DNA from: Mycoplasmataceae bacterium
Lineage (GTDB): Bacteria; Bacillota_I; Bacilli_A; Mycoplasmatales; Metamycoplasmataceae
Assembly: GCA_017511585.1 (NCBI GenBank)
Contig: JAFWJI010000052.1
Span: 1-7,842 of the forward strand
Direction: 5' to 3'
Length of the DNA stretch: 7,842 nucleotides
The first letter of the stretch is position 1. Each line of letters opens with the position of its first letter. Of the stretch, positions 5,968 to 7,842 are shown one piece after another. A program made the position numbers and the translations under genes. The notes beneath the pieces were generated by a model. That model was not told where the DNA came from. It saw only the letters and a program-made list of their open reading frames with translations, and did no database searches.

Positions 5968-7842
5968 ATGTTCAAAGAAGATGAAGTTTTAGAAGAAAAA
6001 ATTGAATACCAATCATTAGACAATATTATGTCTGATCGCTTTGCTCGTTATTCAAAATACATTATCCAACAAAGAGCTTTACCTGATGTTAGAGATGGTT
6101 TAAAACCTGTTCAAAGAAGAATTTTATATTCTATGAACGATTTAAATCTTCAATACAACAAATCTTATAAAAAATCAGCAAGAGTTGTCGGGGATGTAAT
6201 TGGTAAATACCATCCACATGGAGATAGTTCAATATATGAAGCTTTAGTTAGAATGGCTCAAGATTGAAAAATGGGTGAACCACTTGTTGAAATGCATGGT
6301 AATAAAGGTTCAATTGATGATGATCCTGCTGCTGCAATGCGTTATACTGAAGTTAAATTATCAAAAATTTCTTCTTTAATGCTACAAGATTTAGAAAAAA
6401 AGACTATACCTTTTACACCAAATTTTGATGATACAGAAAAAGAGCCTGTTGTTTTACCTTCATATATTCCTAATTTATTATTAAATGGAGCTAAAGGGAT
6501 TGCTTCTGGTTTTGCAACAGAAATTCCTCCTCATAATTTATCAGAATTATTAGATGCAATAATAGCTAAAATAAAATTTCCTGAAATATCTTTAAAATCT
6601 TTAATGAGACATATTAAAGGTCCAGATTTTCCAACTGGTGGAGTTATTTATGGAATAAAAGGAATTGAAAATTCTTTTGAAAAAGGTCAAGGAAAAATTA
6701 CTTTATGTAGTAAATACAAAATTGAACATACTGAAAAAAATATTATTATTAGAATTGTAGAAATTCCATTTTCAGTTGTTAAATCAAAATTAGTAAGAGA
6801 AATTGATGAATTAAGAATAAATTCACAAATAACAGAAATCAAAGAAATAAGAGATGAATCAGATCGAAACGGAATTTCGATTGCTATTATTCTTGAACCA
6901 AATGCTAATCCTGAAACAATTGTAAATTTTCTTATGCAAAAAACAGATATGAAAATTTATTACAACTACAATATGGTTTCAATAATTGATTTAAGACCTA
7001 AAGTATTAAATTTAAATGAAATATTAGATGCTTATATTAGACACATTAAAACTGTTAAAACTTTAGCTATTAAATTTGATTTAGATAAAGCTCAAAAAAG
7101 ATTAGAAATAGTTAAAGGGTTTATTAAAGTTAGCCAAATGCCCGATCAAGTAATAAAAGTTATTAGAGAATCTTCAAATGGAAAACAAGGAGTTATTGAT
7201 AATCTTCAAAACATTTTAAATTTTTCTTTAATCCAAGCAACTGCAATTGCTGAATTAAGATTGTATAGATTAAATAAAACTGATGTTTCAATTTATTACA
7301 ATGAAAAAGAAGAATTAGAAACTAAAATTGAATACTTACAACTATTAATCAATGATAATTTAGAATTTGATAAACATTTAATTGCAATGTTTAAAGAAAT
7401 TAAAAAAGAATATGCACTTCCAAGAAAAACAGAAATTGTTGAACAAGAATTAAATATTAGCTTTAAACAAGAGCAACTAATTAAAAAAGAAAATTGTTGA
7501 ATTAGCGTATCTCGAGATGGATATATAAAAAGATTTTCAAACAAAATTTATGAATCAAATCAAATTGATTCATTTGGAATTAAAAAAGATGATCAAATCA
7601 TCTATTTTAATAAAACCAATAATTTAAACAAATTATTAATTTTTACTTCTTTAGGAAATTATGCCATTTTAAATATTCATAAAATTGAAGAAGCTAAATG
7701 AAAAGAACAAGGACAATTTATTAGTGATTTAGTAGAAATAAATAATAATGAAAAAATTGTTTCAGTAATAGATATTGAATCTTTTGATGTAAAAGCATAT
7801 GTTGTATTAATTACTAAATTAGGAATGGGTAAAAGAGTTTTA
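5968..7842 (+). CDS. parC: DNA topoisomerase IV subunit A, 3'-truncated by window end
   Basis: This is the DNA-cleaving subunit of topoisomerase IV, partner of the ParE encoded upstream. 625 residues are visible and the frame is still open at the window end; the family is usually about 800-900 aa. Seen in the sequence: [18 protein letters not shown] (36-53), the quinolone-resistance region [22 protein letters not shown] (79-100, written here only as key sites H84, G85, D86, S87, E91), [20 protein letters not shown] (109-128) with the catalytic pair R125-Y126, the [17 protein letters not shown] core, a long coiled-coil region around 330-490, and from about residue 511 the first blades of the C-terminal beta-pinwheel ([12 protein letters not shown]). 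MHGNxGS identifies ParC; GyrA has GQGNFGS. TGA encodes Trp at codons 100 and 511 and once more near codon 578. The ATG is 22 nt after the preceding stop without a clear Shine-Dalgarno. Confidence 0.96.

Noticed and set aside
7296..7544. A minus-strand ORF inside parC
   Set aside because: It is antisense to the ParC coiled-coil and start of the C-terminal domain and shows no protein-family features.
3512..7842. gyrB-gyrA instead of parE-parC
   Set aside because: SGKLTPAQS and GLHGVGSS are ParE-type, and [20 protein letters not shown] is ParC-type; GyrB would show PGKLADC and GyrA GQGNFGS.

Overview
The window is a stretch of Mollicutes (mycoplasma-type) chromosome. It is very AT-rich. Every protein gene longer than about 130 codons except the partial hpt reads through in-frame TGA codons, and these fall where the protein families have tryptophan or an aromatic residue. 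I count 21 TGA-encoded Trp and no in-frame TGG, so translation table 4 applies. Under the standard code most genes here would wrongly look broken. I cannot fix the genus from the sequence alone.

Layout: (1) 1-2119, plus strand: the 3' part of hpt (purine salvage), degV (DegV/FakB-type fatty-acid-binding protein) and a seven-helix Bax-inhibitor-1/YccA-family membrane protein. The genes are 36-39 nt apart and the run ends at a strong 11-bp hairpin terminator with a U tract. (2) 2120-2354: a gene-free, hairpin-rich spacer between convergent transcription units, containing a tandem 14-nt repeat and two mutually exclusive stems. (3) 2355-3332, minus strand: rplM, rpsI and tRNA-Ile(GAT), transcribed in that order. 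(4) 3333-3511: a divergent intergenic region with weak candidate promoters for both directions. (5) 3512-7842, plus strand: parE, an unrecognised 149-aa membrane protein, and parC, which runs off the window.

Functionally this is mostly housekeeping: nucleotide salvage, lipid-precursor handling, the L13-S9 ribosomal pair with a tRNA, and the two subunits of topoisomerase IV. I see no mobile element, CRISPR array, toxin-antitoxin pair or defence system. The most unusual items are the small three-helix protein between the topoisomerase IV subunit genes, the stacked hairpins behind tRNA-Ile, and a BI-1 homologue that keeps the putative Asp-Asp calcium/pH sensor pair. None of these is strong evidence for a new system.
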